Shown here one piece after another: positions 26,206-33,716 of a DNA stretch of 64,000 bases. Under the pieces are notes generated by a model. That model saw nothing but the letters and a program-made list of their open reading frames with translations, was not told where the DNA came from and made no database searches. The stretch is from a bacterium (GTDB taxonomy: Bacteria; Desulfobacterota; JAPLJL01), in the NCBI GenBank assembly GCA_028713675.1, contig JAQTNV010000015.1, positions 4,080 through 68,079 on the forward strand. Reading direction: 5' to 3'. Numbering within the stretch: position 1 is the first letter of the stretch; each line of letters opens with the position of its first letter. The position numbers were made by a program, and so were the translations under genes.

Positions 26206-26320
26206 CTGGGTTGCGTCCATCGGTTGGGCTGCTCGTTTGGTCAATCGGTCGCGTCCATCGGGTTTAAAGCCGCAACCGTACGACCCAACCGAAACGAGTC
26301 ACGCAACCTCAACCGATAAA
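26206..26320. repeat. GGTTGCG/CGCAACC-type repeat block between flavodiiron protein and rubredoxin genes
   Basis: The left part has GGTTGCGTCC, CGGTTGGGC and ATCGGTCGCG elements; the right part has the complementary sense (CGCAACC, CCCAACCGAAACG, CAACCGAT). The halves are imperfect inverted copies. The period is irregular, unlike the strict heptamers elsewhere. The same family is at 27613-27727 and 32637-32752. Confidence 0.6.
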
Positions 26321-26333
26321 CTTGAGCCGATCA

Positions 26334-27536
26334 TTATTTATTTAATTTTATTTTTTCCGCAACCGCTTTCCCCAGGGAGAAGCATTTTTCCAGGGCCTCG
26401 CGGTCGGGGACGTATTTGACCTTCAAGCCCTCCTGGACCAGGTCAACCTTCATTTCTTTCAGGATTCCTTCAATCTCCCCCACCGACTCCCCGCTCCAGC
26501 CGTAGGAGCCGAAGGCCGCCCCCGTAAAATTCTGGGGCCGGAGGCCCTTGAGATAGGTCAGGCAGTCGGCCACGGTCGGGAACAACCCGTTGTTCAGGGT
26601 CGGGGAACCCACCAGGAGCGCGCCCGCATCCAAAATCTCGGTCGCCACTTCGCTCCGGTGGCTGGCTTTCAGGGAAAGCAGCTTCACCCCCGCGCCCCCG
26701 GCCGCCAGCCCTTCGCCGATTGCCCGGGCCATCTTCTCGGTGCTCTGCCACATGGTGTCGTAAACCACCACCGCCTTCCCGGTCGGCTTTTGAGCCGCGA
26801 AGCGGGCATAGGATTGCAGGATCCAATCCAGGTTCTGCCGGTAAACCGGACCGTGGTCGGGGGCGATGATTTTGATCGGAAGATTGAGCTTCCCCACCCG
26901 CTCCAGGAGTTTCAGGATCAGCGAGGAATAAGGCAGCAGGATATTGGCAAAATACTTGGCTGCCTCTTCGGCGAGGATGACGGCGGGGACCTGGTCGGCA
27001 AACCTTTCACTCGAGGCCAGGTGTATCCCAAACCCGTCCTGGGAGAAAAGCAGGGCATCGTCGTGGAGATAACTGATCATGCTGTCGGGCCAGTGCAGCA
27101 TCCTGGTCTCCAGGAAGGTCAGTTTGAGTTTTCCCAGGCTGAGGCTCTCCCCGTCCTTCAGGGCGATAATTTCCCGGTCCAGGTGGAAATGCTCCTTCAG
27201 GGCCCGCGCGCCCATCACCGAGGCGAAAACCTTTTCGGGCTTCAGGAGTCTGATCACCTCCGGCAGGGATCCGGAGTGGTCCATCTCGGAATGGTGGGAG
27301 ATAATATTGCGGATTTTCCCGGGTTCCACCACCGAGGCGATCCGGGAGAGCATTTCCTCCCGGAACGGGGCCTTGACCGTGTCCACTAGGGTAACCGGGT
27401 CGGAGAGGATCAGATAGGCGTTGTACGTGCTGCCCCGGGGGGTCAGATAGCCGTGGAAATCACGGATAGACCAGTCGATTGCGCCCACCCAGTAGACGTG
27501 CTCGGAGATTTTAATCGCGGGAAAAGGTTCCGGCAT
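26334..27536 (-). CDS. A-type flavoprotein (flavodiiron protein, FprA-like)
   Basis: A 400-residue soluble enzyme that reduces O2 to water (and in some relatives NO to N2O). The metallo-beta-lactamase-like N-terminal domain holds the diiron site; the motif HSEMDHSG gives the HxExDH ligands, and HWPDSM and the His in APDHGP continue the set. The C-terminal flavodoxin domain begins near residue 255 with VVYDTMWQSTEKMA, binding FMN. Rubredoxin at 26022 is the likely electron donor. ATG 27536 has a GGGGAGGG site upstream. Confidence 0.95.
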   Translation of the reverse strand: MPEPFPAIKISEHVYWVGAIDWSIRDFHGYLTPRGSTYNAYLILSDPVTLVDTVKAPFREEMLSRIASVVEPGKIRNIISHHSEMDHSGSLPEVIRLLKPEKVFASVMGARALKEHFHLDREIIALKDGESLSLGKLKLTFLETRMLHWPDSMISYLHDDALLFSQDGFGIHLASSERFADQVPAVILAEEAAKYFANILLPYSSLILKLLERVGKLNLPIKIIAPDHGPVYRQNLDWILQSYARFAAQKPTGKAVVVYDTMWQSTEKMARAIGEGLAAGGAGVKLLSLKASHRSEVATEILDAGALLVGSPTLNNGLFPTVADCLTYLKGLRPQNFTGAAFGSYGWSGESVGEIEGILKEMKVDLVQEGLKVKYVPDREALEKCFSLGKAVAEKIKLNK

Positions 27537-27570
27537 CAGTTTGCCCTCCCCTATCCTATTGATTGATCAA

Positions 27571-27727
27571 ATTCCAATGACCAAACACCAATAACCAAAC
27601 AGTAAAAATATTAAGTTAATCGGTTGCGGTTACGCAGTTCGTTTCGGTTGGGTGATACGGTTGCGGGAAAAGACGAAACACTCAGCCGGTGGACGGGACG
27701 AGCGGCGCAACCTGAAAACGCAACCTG
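27571..27727. repeat. Repeat block between two oxygen-defence genes
   Basis: It contains CCAATGACCAAACACCAATAACC-like 7-base units (CAATGAC, CAATAAC) at 27573-27600. These are followed by GGTTGCGGTTACG, TTTCGGTTGGG and CGGTTGCG elements to about 27668 and complementary GCGCAACC, CGCAACC elements to 27727. It has the same composition as 26206-26320. Confidence 0.55.
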
Positions 27728-27731
27728 TTTT

Positions 27732-28235
27732 TTATTTCTTGACTCTGGCGTTGATCTCCCGGTTCAAAAAGGCGATATGCCCGATCTCTTCCCGGATGAT
27801 TTTGTCGAGCCGGTTCTTCCCCATCCGCTCCGGGACGGCTTCTTTCATCCCGGTGTAAAAAACGATGGAATCCTTTTCCAGACCGATGGCGAACGCGAAA
27901 ACCTCTTCCAGTTTTTTCATCCCTTTCAGCTTCTCCGCCGGCTCGGTGCGGGTATCCACCACCCGGCCGTCAGCCATGGCCTTCAGGTACATGCCCAGCT
28001 CATTATCCTCGTCAAAAGTCATCGGGGCCCGCTCCTGGTCGGTCAGTTCCTTGGCCATGGAGGAGAAAACCTTTTCGTGCTGGACCTCCATCCCGGAGAG
28101 ATCCAGGAGAAGTTTTTTCACCTGGGGATCCTGGGCCAGCTTGCCTTCGGAAGCCTGGCGGTAGAACTTGGCCCCGTTTTTTTCGATCTGCATCGCCATC
28201 GCGAAAATTTCCTCGGCACTGAATTCAAGTTTCAT
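27732..28235 (-). CDS. Ferritin-like rubrerythrin-family protein (no rubredoxin domain)
   Basis: A 167-residue four-helix diiron protein. Ligand-type motifs are EKNGAKFYRQA in helix 1, the MEVQHEKVF helix, LEKDSIVFYTGM, and EEIGHIAFLN, which give the ExxH pairs of a rubrerythrin-type diiron centre. It lacks the C-terminal rubredoxin domain of full rubrerythrins. The expected role is peroxide reduction or iron handling in an anaerobe. One of four related proteins in this island (27732, 29858, 31258, 31894). Confidence 0.85.
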   Translation of the reverse strand: MKLEFSAEEIFAMAMQIEKNGAKFYRQASEGKLAQDPQVKKLLLDLSGMEVQHEKVFSSMAKELTDQERAPMTFDEDNELGMYLKAMADGRVVDTRTEPAEKLKGMKKLEEVFAFAIGLEKDSIVFYTGMKEAVPERMGKNRLDKIIREEIGHIAFLNREINARVKK

Positions 28236-28363
28236 GACTGTCCTCCCCGTTGTTGGCTCTTCCGAATAAAGTAAAAGAATCCCGGCCCGGACCTGGCTTC
28301 AGGCTCAGGGCCAAAGCGACCCGGATATTCTGATCCGGCCGCGATAATTTTTCAATCAGGTTT

Positions 28364-28738
28364 TCAGGCCTTCCACAAACCGTGCAGGTTGCAGTATTCC
28401 CGGACCGTCTCGATATTCGCCCTGACCTCAAAGGTCGCCTCGGGGGCCTCTCCGGGCTTCAGGAACTGGCGGAAGGATTTCCCCCCGGCAATGATCTGCA
28501 CCCACTCGATATAATGCTTTTCTTCCATGGGGTGAGCCACGCTCCCGACCTTGACCTTGACGCCGGCGGCAGTCTTCTCGACCACCGGGACATGCTTCTC
28601 CTTGGCGGCGTCCACGGTGTTTTCCACGATCTGCTTCATCGGCTGGTTGCAGCAGACCAGCTGGCCTTTCCCCTCGTGAATCACTTCGACGATGTTTCCG
28701 CAAACCTCGCATTTATAGATCTGCAGCTTCATTGTCAT
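28364..28738 (-). CDS. Desulfoferrodoxin (superoxide reductase)
   Basis: A 124-residue two-iron superoxide reductase. The N-terminal desulforedoxin centre uses C10, C13, C29 and C30 (CEVCG and VCC). The catalytic Fe(His)4Cys site uses His residues in EKHVPVVE and [12 protein letters not shown] and the Cys and His of EYCNLHGLW. It reduces superoxide to peroxide, which the neighbouring rubrerythrins would remove. The ATG at 28738 suits an AGGGGG nine bases upstream; ATG 28732 is possible. Electrons would come from rubredoxin. Confidence 0.96.
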   Translation of the reverse strand: MTMKLQIYKCEVCGNIVEVIHEGKGQLVCCNQPMKQIVENTVDAAKEKHVPVVEKTAAGVKVKVGSVAHPMEEKHYIEWVQIIAGGKSFRQFLKPGEAPEATFEVRANIETVREYCNLHGLWKA

Positions 28739-28806
28739 TTGCCTTTCCCCCTCTCGGTTTTTTTCATCCGTTTAATCCGTGAAAATCCGGGCCAGGTTTT
28801 CCTTCA

Positions 28807-29031
28807 TTATTGTTGGGGAATAACCTCTTTGACTCCCGGCACTTCCTGCTTGAGAATCTTTTCGATCCCGTTCTTGAGCGTCATCTGGCTCATCGGGCAG
28901 TGCCCGCAGGCGCCGACCAGCTTCAGTTTTACGACCCCGTCATTGCTGACATCCACGAGTTCCACATCCCCCCCGTCCATCTGGAGCTGGGGCCGGATCT
29001 TCTGCAAAACCGCCAAAATTTTCTCTTTCAT
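28807..29031 (-). CDS. NifU-like C-terminal domain protein (Fe-S scaffold)
   Basis: A 74-residue NifU_C/Nfu-type protein. The motif CGHCPMS holds the CxxC that binds a transient [4Fe-4S] cluster, within [20 protein letters not shown]. The start is placed at ATG 29031 because GGGAG lies eight bases upstream and homology begins there. An in-frame upstream ATG at 29106 would add 25 residues encoded mostly by the heptamer array at 29080-29107. It likely repairs or supplies clusters to the Fe-S proteins encoded around it. Confidence 0.9.
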   Translation of the reverse strand: MKEKILAVLQKIRPQLQMDGGDVELVDVSNDGVVKLKLVGACGHCPMSQMTLKNGIEKILKQEVPGVKEVIPQQ

Positions 29032-29079
29032 CTTCTTTCTCCCTTCTGGCTTCCTTGAACGACCGCCGACCGCCGTTCC

Positions 29080-29107
29080 TTTGACCTTTGAGCTTTGAGC
29101 TTTCACC
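29080..29107. repeat. Four-unit heptamer array containing a stop codon
   Basis: Units TTTGACC, TTTGAGC, TTTGAGC, TTTCACC in exact register. The last unit holds the stop codon of the flavoprotein gene at 29103 (minus strand TGA). On that gene's mRNA strand the array is purine-rich. Confidence 0.8.
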
Positions 29108-29744
29108 TTGATTCTGCCGCTTTTCTCCCTAGGTCCCGGGCTTGTTCGAGCAGCCCGGGCCTGTTCTCGATCATCCCTTTTACCTCCACCTCGCGAATCA
29201 GGATCCCGCCGCGGTAGCTCAAATCCAGGGTATCGAAAAAATACCGGGCGGTCAGTTCCATCCCCGAGAAAAGGTTCTTCCCCCGGGTGGCCCCCACCGC
29301 GAGCAGGTAGCCCGCTTTGGAGCTCGGAGCCAGGAGCTGGGGGCAGGGGGCATTCAAATCAGAATTTTTCATTTTTACTTTTGTCGCTCCGGGCTCCCTG
29401 CCCCTGGCTAGATTTTTCCTGACCCAAAGCGCCTGGGCCCGGTCAATCAGGGCTTTCAGCCCGGCCGGGAACCCATAGAAAAAAACAGGCGAGGCCAGGA
29501 AAATCGTTTGGGCCTTCCTTAACAAAGGATATATTTTCTGCATGTCGTCCCGGACTACGCATTTACCTTCCCGGTTGCATCCCCCGCATTCCCGGCAGCC
29601 CCCGAATTTTAAATCCCGGACATAAACCGTGTCCACCCGGGCCCCGCCGGCCCGGGCGCCCTCCAGGACCGTGTTCAGCAGCAAATCGCTGTTTCCCCCC
29701 GGCCGCGGGCTCCCATAAATCCCGAGCACCGTTTTTTTTATCAT
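29103..29744 (-). CDS. Iron-sulfur flavoprotein (NADPH-dependent FMN reductase family)
   Basis: A 213-residue flavodoxin-like protein. The FMN phosphate loop is [13 protein letters not shown] and a compact cysteine motif, [13 protein letters not shown] (about 50-62), suggests a [4Fe-4S] cluster, the hallmark of iron-sulfur flavoproteins that handle O2 or H2O2 in anaerobes. Between WVRKNL and [15 protein letters not shown] it has about 30 extra residues, encoded by a heptamer-repeat insert (29319-29409). The C-terminal residues and stop overlap another heptamer array. Otherwise the fold looks intact. Confidence 0.85.
   Translation of the reverse strand: MIKKTVLGIYGSPRPGGNSDLLLNTVLEGARAGGARVDTVYVRDLKFGGCRECGGCNREGKCVVRDDMQKIYPLLRKAQTIFLASPVFFYGFPAGLKALIDRAQALWVRKNLARGREPGATKVKMKNSDLNAPCPQLLAPSSKAGYLLAVGATRGKNLFSGMELTARYFFDTLDLSYRGGILIREVEVKGMIENRPGLLEQARDLGRKAAESR
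29319..29409. repeat. Heptamer-type repeat insert inside the flavoprotein gene
   Basis: The left arm (29319-29350) contains 7-base units such as CGGAGCC, AGGAGCT, GGGGGCA, GGGGGCA. The right arm (29385-29409) contains GCTCCGGGCTCC and CCTGCCCCTGGC, opposite in sense. The block is about 90 bases, so the reading frame is kept and roughly 30 residues are added. Confidence 0.6.
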
Positions 29745-29857
29745 TACTCCCTGGTTAACCTTTTTTCCTTCAAGATTTTATCTATCGCAACCTGCCCGTT
29801 CGGGTCCTCGTCCCGAGGCCCCTCAGGGTCGAGGGAAAGATTGCGGCTACCATCGAA

Positions 29858-30361
29858 TTAAATAGTTGTGAACTGCTCTTTTTTTGCCCCGCAGACCGGG
29901 CAGGAATCCGGCAAAATCCCGTCGGAAATATAGCCGCAGACTTTGCAAACATGATAGGTGGTGGTGCGCTCTTCCATCAGGTGGTTCATCGCCTCTTTGT
30001 AGAGCTTGGCGTGGGTTTCCTCCACGTCCCGGGCCTGGCTGAAAAGGAGAGCCGCTTTCTCGTCCCCCAGCTCCCGGGCCATCCGGATGAAATTGTCGTA
30101 AGCTACCCCGGCCACCTTGGTTTCCGACTCGAAGCTGGCTTTCAGATTTTCCTCGGTGCTCTGGATCTCTCTCAGGAACCGGAGGTCACGGGTACCGTGG
30201 ATTTCTTCGGAGTAGGCGATCACCCGGAAAAGCTTGGCGATCTGGGGAAAGTTTTCCTGATCGGCTTTGTCGGCGAAAACCTTGAGCCGGAGGAGAGCCT
30301 TGGCTTCCCCCACATACGCCTGGTGAAACGCATCCTTAATCTTATCGTCCATTCTGTTCAA
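29858..30361 (-). CDS. Rubrerythrin
   Basis: A 167-residue peroxidase with an N-terminal diiron ferritin-like domain and a C-terminal rubredoxin-like domain. Diiron motifs include GEAKALLRL, the EEIHGTRD helix and DVEETHAKLY. The rubredoxin-like iron site is CKVCGYISDG with CPVCGAKK. It reduces H2O2 with electrons delivered through its rubredoxin centre. A heptamer array of ten units (30372-30441) begins 11 bases upstream of its ATG (30361). Confidence 0.92.
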   Translation of the reverse strand: MNRMDDKIKDAFHQAYVGEAKALLRLKVFADKADQENFPQIAKLFRVIAYSEEIHGTRDLRFLREIQSTEENLKASFESETKVAGVAYDNFIRMARELGDEKAALLFSQARDVEETHAKLYKEAMNHLMEERTTTYHVCKVCGYISDGILPDSCPVCGAKKEQFTTI

Positions 30362-30371
30362 CTCCTTTATC

Positions 30372-30441
30372 GGTCATGGGTCATAGGTCGTGGGTCATGG
30401 GCAAAGAGCATAGGGCATAGGGCAGAGAGCAGAGAGTTCAG
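30372..30441. repeat. Ten-unit heptamer array upstream of a rubrerythrin gene
   Basis: Ten 7-base units in one unbroken register: GGTCATG, GGTCATA, GGTCGTG, GGTCATG, then GGCAAAG, AGCATAG, GGCATAG, GGCAGAG, AGCAGAG, AGTTCAG. Two sequence families (GGTCATx and GGCATAx) share the same phase, which links them as one system. It is pyrimidine-rich on the mRNA strand of the rubrerythrin gene it precedes. Confidence 0.9.
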
Positions 30442-30478
30442 AACGTTCATTTAGTTTATCTGGTTTCTTTGGTTTGCC

Positions 30479-30635
30479 TGTGACCTATGACCTTTGACCT
30501 ACGACCTATCACCTTGTTTTTCTGCTTACTGCCTACTGCCTACTGCTTACTCGTAACGCAGCCTAAAGGCTGCGGCTACCTGCTGCTTACTGCCTACTTT
30601 TTTGCTCTATGCTCTATGCCCTTTGCCCTATGCTA
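30479..30635. repeat. Heptamer arrays plus palindrome at the 3' end of a flavin reductase gene
   Basis: 30479-30513: TGTGACC, TATGACC, TTTGACC, TACGACC, TATCACC. 30523-30550: TGCTTAC, TGCCTAC, TGCCTAC, TGCTTAC. 30557-30580: palindrome CGCAGCCTAAAGGCTGCGG followed by CTACC. 30584-30597: TGCTTAC, TGCCTAC. 30601-30635: TTTGCTC, TATGCTC, TATGCCC, TTTGCCC, TATGCTA, whose last unit holds the stop codon of the gene at 30633. The first block is the complement of the array at 30372. Confidence 0.9.
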
Positions 30636-31139
30636 CTTGGCCACATATGTGGGCGCCGTCTTGGGGGTGGTGCCCCGCTTGACCTCATGATAATAGGCGT
30701 AGGTCATCGGCGCGGTATCCTGGAGAACCTTGCCTTCCGTCACTTCCCCGAGAAAAACCGTATGCGTCCCGGCATCCAGCTCACCCACGATCTTTCCTTC
30801 CAGATAGCCGACGATGTTATCCACCAGATAAGGACAGCCGTTGGCCGCCAACTGGTATTTAAGCCCCGCGAACTTGTCCTGGTCCCGGCCGGATTTGAAA
30901 CCGAACCCGCCGATCAGCTTCAGGGGCGCGTCCTGGGCCACGATGGAAACCGTGAAAACCCCGCTCTCCCGGATAAATTCGTGGGTGAGATTCTGCTTGT
31001 TGAGCCCCATGGCGATTCGTTTGGGATCGGCGGTGACCTGGATCAGCGCGTTGGCGGTCTGACCGTTGATCTTATCGCCCTTTTTTGAACAGATGATATA
31101 AACCCCGTACCCGATCTTCTGCAGAACCACGTTGTCCAT
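30633..31139 (-). CDS. Flavin reductase domain protein (high-molecular-weight rubredoxin type)
   Basis: A 168-residue FMN-binding split-barrel protein. The segments YGVYIICSKKGDKINGQTAN, MGLNKQNLTHEFI and FTVSIVAQDAPL match the flavin reductase domain found alone or fused to rubredoxin (Hrb) in anaerobes, where it passes NAD(P)H electrons to flavodiiron proteins. Its setting beside FprA, rubredoxin and rubrerythrins supports that role here. Heptamer repeats run into its stop codon. Confidence 0.88.
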   Translation of the reverse strand: MDNVVLQKIGYGVYIICSKKGDKINGQTANALIQVTADPKRIAMGLNKQNLTHEFIRESGVFTVSIVAQDAPLKLIGGFGFKSGRDQDKFAGLKYQLAANGCPYLVDNIVGYLEGKIVGELDAGTHTVFLGEVTEGKVLQDTAPMTYAYYHEVKRGTTPKTAPTYVAK

Positions 31140-31218
31140 CTTCCTTATCCTTTCCTGTTCAACTTATCCGATCCTGATCAGCAAGGCGCAGGGTGCATGG
31201 GGTTCAGAATGTTTTTTC

Positions 31219-31246
31219 TTTGCCCTATGCCCTATGCTCCATGCCC
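31219..31246. repeat. Four-unit heptamer array downstream of the ferritin-like gene
   Basis: Units TTTGCCC, TATGCCC, TATGCTC, CATGCCC in register, 11 bases past the stop codon of the minus-strand gene at 31258 and purine-rich on its mRNA strand. Confidence 0.8.
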
Positions 31247-31257
31247 CTCGCTTTTTG

Positions 31258-31773
31258 TCATCCCCCGTCCAGATTGGCCCCACCCTTCATCCGGTTCCAC
31301 TCCTCCGGGGCGGACAAGTATTCAATCGAATCCATGATTTTCAGGTAATGCCCGCGTTCCTCCTGCGAGAGGGCGAGATAAAAACGCTTCTCCGGCAGAA
31401 CCCGGGTTTTCTGGGCCAGGCCCTCGTAAAACTTTACGCTTTTGTCTTCCAACCCCAGGGCGAAGTTCAGGGCCCTGATTTCGCTGTCCTGAGCTACGGC
31501 TTTTTTCACCAGGGATTCCCGGAAAACCTTTTCCAGGCGGGAGGGCTCGTTTACCCCCGTCACCCATTGTTCCAGAGAACCCTCAGCCTGAAGCTTTTTG
31601 TAAACCTCTTCGACTTTCCGGGCATGCAGGTCTTCTTCCCGGGCCAATTGCCGGAAGAGCTGCTTTGCCAGCCGGCTTTTAGACTTCCCCGCCGACTGGA
31701 GGTAAAATTTCTTCCCTTCCTTTTCCATCTTGATCGCGCGCTTAAGGGCCTCGGCTTTTTTCTTGTCCATCAT
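31258..31773 (-). CDS. Ferritin-like rubrerythrin-family protein
   Basis: A 171-residue four-helix protein without a rubredoxin domain. Helix motifs MEKEGKKFYLQSAGKSKS, LAREEDLHARKVEEVY, LGLEDKSVKFYEGL and LSQEERGHYLKIMDS carry ExxH/E pairs suited to a diiron site. Similar in layout to the protein at 27732, so probably a paralogue. Role inferred as peroxide or iron handling. The start ATG 31773 is preceded by GGAG. Confidence 0.82.
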   Translation of the reverse strand: MMDKKKAEALKRAIKMEKEGKKFYLQSAGKSKSRLAKQLFRQLAREEDLHARKVEEVYKKLQAEGSLEQWVTGVNEPSRLEKVFRESLVKKAVAQDSEIRALNFALGLEDKSVKFYEGLAQKTRVLPEKRFYLALSQEERGHYLKIMDSIEYLSAPEEWNRMKGGANLDGG

Positions 31774-31818
31774 TCTTCTCCTTAATCCTGATTAACTTAT
31801 CTGATCCTGCTCAGTACA

Positions 31819-31893
31819 GGGCAAAGGGCAGAGAGCATAGGGTTCAGAATGTCTTATACGCTCTGCTCTATGCCCTATGCTCTATGCTTACTG
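31819..31893. repeat. Opposed heptamer arrays between two rubrerythrin-family genes
   Basis: 31819-31846: GGGCAAA, GGGCAGA, GAGCATA, GGGTTCA. 31859-31893: CGCTCTG, CTCTATG, CCCTATG, CTCTATG, CTTACTG, ending exactly at the stop codon of the rubrerythrin gene (31894). The two arrays are complementary in sense and only 12 bases apart, so they could form a compact hairpin. Confidence 0.85.
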
Positions 31894-32466
31894 TTACCAG
31901 TTCTCTCCCAGAAGTTCGAAGTAAGCCTTGGGGTGCAGGCAGGCCGGGCATTTTTCCGGGGCTCCCTTGCCCTCATGGAGGAATCCGCAGTTCCGGCAGC
32001 GCCAGACCACGCTTTTGTCCTTTTTAAATACTTTGTCCGCCTCAATATTGGCCAGGAACCCCCGGTAGCGCTTCTCGTGCTGTTTTTCCGCGACCGAGAT
32101 GTTCCGGAAAAGCAGCGCGACCTCCTTGAAACCCTCCTCGTCGGCGGTCTTGGCAAATTCCTGGTAGAGCGCGGTCCACTCATGTCTCTCGCCGTCAGCA
32201 GCGGCCTTCAGATTCTCCGCCGTGGTTCCAATCTTCCCGGCCGGGTAGCCGGCCTGGATTACCACCTCCCCGCCTTCCAGGAAGCTGAAAAAACGCTGGG
32301 CGTGCTCCTTTTCCTGGTCCGCGGTCTCCGAGAAGGCGGCGGAAATCTGTTCGTACCCTTCTTTCTTTGCCTTACCGGCAAAATAGGTGTAACGGTTTCT
32401 CGCCTGGGATTCCCCGGCGAAAGCGGCCAGAAGATTCTTCTCCGTCTTTGAGCCTTTAATACCCAT
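31894..32466 (-). CDS. Rubrerythrin
   Basis: A 190-residue rubrerythrin. The N-terminal diiron domain shows NLLAAFAGESQARNRYTYFA and ETADQEKEHAQRFF, followed by ERHEWTALYQEFAKTADEEG and SVAEKQHEKRY, matching the classic ligand set. The C-terminal rubredoxin-like site is CRNCGFLHEG and CPACLHPK. It is a peroxidase that uses reduced rubredoxin. ATG 32466 is preferred over an upstream in-frame TTG because AAGGGGG lies just before it. It has its own promoter (32534-32561). Confidence 0.95.
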   Translation of the reverse strand: MGIKGSKTEKNLLAAFAGESQARNRYTYFAGKAKKEGYEQISAAFSETADQEKEHAQRFFSFLEGGEVVIQAGYPAGKIGTTAENLKAAADGERHEWTALYQEFAKTADEEGFKEVALLFRNISVAEKQHEKRYRGFLANIEADKVFKKDKSVVWRCRNCGFLHEGKGAPEKCPACLHPKAYFELLGENW

Positions 32467-32533
32467 AGATCCCCCTTTCTGCAAAAAAAATGAAGACAGG
32501 TAACCTTATAATATATTAATTTGAACCTTTAAA

Positions 32534-32561
32534 AATCTAACTATGAATATCTTCCTGTCAA
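32534..32561 (-). promoter_or_regulatory. Sigma-70-type promoter of the rubrerythrin gene
   Basis: TTGACA (complement of 32556-32561) and TAGATT (complement of 32534-32539) are 16 bases apart. The transcript would start near 32527, about 60 bases before ATG 32466. An AT-rich stretch (32503-32522) around TTATAATATATTAA lies just downstream and faintly resembles a PerR/Fur-type box; that is only a suggestion. Confidence 0.6.
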
Positions 32562-32636
32562 GCTCTAATCCAGACAATATGATTGTAATAATTGGCTGAT
32601 CTTCACAAGCGGTTCTCTTTATTTTGATAACCGGGT

Positions 32637-32752
32637 TGGGTAAATCGGTTGCGGTTGAGCGGCTCGTATCGGTTGAGTCGTTCGGTTATGGGTTCAATAA
32701 ATACGGATGACGTTGCCCTTTAGACGAAACGAGCAGCGTAACCGATCAACGT
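32637..32752. repeat. GGTTGCGG-type repeat block
   Basis: Repeated ATCGGTTG, CGGTTGAG and TCGGTTAT elements are followed by GACGAAACG, GCGTAACCGATC and ACGTAATCC elements in the opposite sense. Same irregular family as 26206-26320 and 27613-27727. Confidence 0.5.
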
Positions 32753-32787
32753 AATCCGGGGATGATCCTGAGCGAATCGAAAAAAAA

Positions 32788-32811
32788 GGCCCTTCCATTC
32801 CTGGAAGGGCC
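32788..32811 (-). terminator. Rho-independent terminator of the lipoprotein operon
   Basis: GGCCCTTCCA (32788-32797) and TGGAAGGGCC (32802-32811) form a perfect 10-bp stem with a 4-base loop. On the minus strand it is followed by seven T residues (32787-32781). It ends transcription 27 bases after the stop codon at 32838. Confidence 0.9.
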
Positions 32812-32837
32812 CGGGAAAACAATCAGAAATTAATATC

Positions 32838-33452
32838 TTACAGCCAGGTAACAGTCGGATCGGAGGTGGTTCCGCCGATCTCGCCCGTCTTTACGCCGTT
32901 CTCCGCGATCCAGCCGTCCACCGATCCATCCTTGTCCCATTTCACGAAGATGCGAAGGGGATTGGTCCCGAAGCCTTCGTCATATTCGACATCGATAGCC
33001 CCGGCGGAGCTGGTGATGTTCATATCGCTGCCGGAATAACTGTAATCCACATCGTATTCCCAGAAATAAATGTTGACCCCGTTGCAGTCAATCGCCTCGT
33101 CCATCCAAACCTTGACGTGACCGCTGGTCTGGCTGCCTGTGGCTTCCACGCAGTACTGGGCTGAGCTGCACTCGCCGACCGGCTCATTGAAGCACTGGCT
33201 GTACGTCTCGGCCTTCCTGGAGGTGGCGCTGAAGGCCCCGGCCAGGGCGCTGACATACGTGGTTACATATTGTTCAACCTCGGTTTTTTCCGTCGTGCTC
33301 AGGGAGGTCGACCCGGACGTGGCCGGGGCGTTGTCCGGGGTGTAGCCCGCCGCGCCGCCGCTGCTGCCCCCGTCTCCGCCGCCGCAGGAATAAGCGACCG
33401 CCAGGGCCAGGGCAAAAATGACAGCCATTAATTTAGAGATTCTTTTTTCCAC
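32838..33452 (-). CDS. Small secreted lipoprotein of unknown function
   Basis: I do not recognise a family. The 204-residue product starts with GTG (AGGAGG five to six bases upstream), has a hydrophobic signal (residues 8-22) and a likely lipidated C23 followed by a Gly/Ser-rich linker. The mature part has three cysteines and a C-terminal acidic, aromatic beta-rich region (FWEYDVDYSYSGSDMNITSS). It is the last gene before a strong terminator and follows three larger lipoprotein genes on the same strand. Probably a periplasmic or surface lipoprotein. Confidence 0.75.
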   Translation of the reverse strand: MEKRISKLMAVIFALALAVAYSCGGGDGGSSGGAAGYTPDNAPATSGSTSLSTTEKTEVEQYVTTYVSALAGAFSATSRKAETYSQCFNEPVGECSSAQYCVEATGSQTSGHVKVWMDEAIDCNGVNIYFWEYDVDYSYSGSDMNITSSAGAIDVEYDEGFGTNPLRIFVKWDKDGSVDGWIAENGVKTGEIGGTTSDPTVTWL

Positions 33453-33648
33453 TTTTTCCTCCTTATGTTTCTCTCTGAATTCCCACCGTGGGAATCAGCA
33501 TATTAGCTCAGACTAAGATATTATTTTGCTTCCGATATGGTAATGTCAATAATTTACAGGGTCTGTAACGCGGCTCACCATTAATTTTCTTGTTAACTCA
33601 GCACTCTCTTTTCGCTTTTTGCTTAATTTACCTTATCTCTAATCATTT

Positions 33649-33675
33649 GCCGGGCATCCTGCCCGGCCTCTTTTT
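33649..33675 (+). terminator. Terminator-like hairpin with T-run on the plus strand
   Basis: GCCGGGC (33649-33655), loop ATCCT, GCCCGGC (33661-33667), then CTCTTTTT. It has the form of an intrinsic terminator for plus-strand transcription, but no plus-strand gene lies upstream. It directly joins the heptamer array 33678-33712. A similar hairpin adjoins the array at 54666. Confidence 0.45.
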
Positions 33676-33677
33676 AT

Positions 33678-33712
33678 GACGACCTGTTATCTGCTACCTG
33701 CGACCTGCTACT
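33678..33712. repeat. Five-unit heptamer array after the 418-residue lipoprotein gene
   Basis: Units GACGACC, TGTTATC, TGCTACC, TGCGACC, TGCTACT in register, ending 5 bases from the stop codon at 33717. Purine-rich on that gene's mRNA strand. Confidence 0.8.
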
Positions 33713-33716
33713 TATT

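Larger units (their letters stand above)
32467..32837. other. Intergenic region between rubrerythrin and lipoprotein operons
   Basis: No gene is seen in these 371 bases. From left to right it holds an AT-rich leader and promoter for the rubrerythrin gene (to about 32561), then about 75 unassigned bases. Next come a GGTTGCGG/CGTTCGG-type repeat block (32637-32752), a short CCTGAGCGAATCG repeat element, and the terminator of the lipoprotein operon (32788-32811). Confidence 0.6.

Noticed and set aside
28807-29106. A 99-residue NifU-like protein starting at 29106
   Set aside because: The N-terminal extension is encoded by heptamer repeat sequence; ATG 29031 has a good ribosome site and matches the domain start.
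30372-30635. CRISPR array
   Set aside because: Units are 7 bases with no spacers of constant length, no 25-40 base repeat, and no cas genes.
32503-32522. PerR box upstream of the rubrerythrin gene
   Set aside because: The match to the PerR consensus is only partial in an AT-rich stretch; kept as a remark, not a call.
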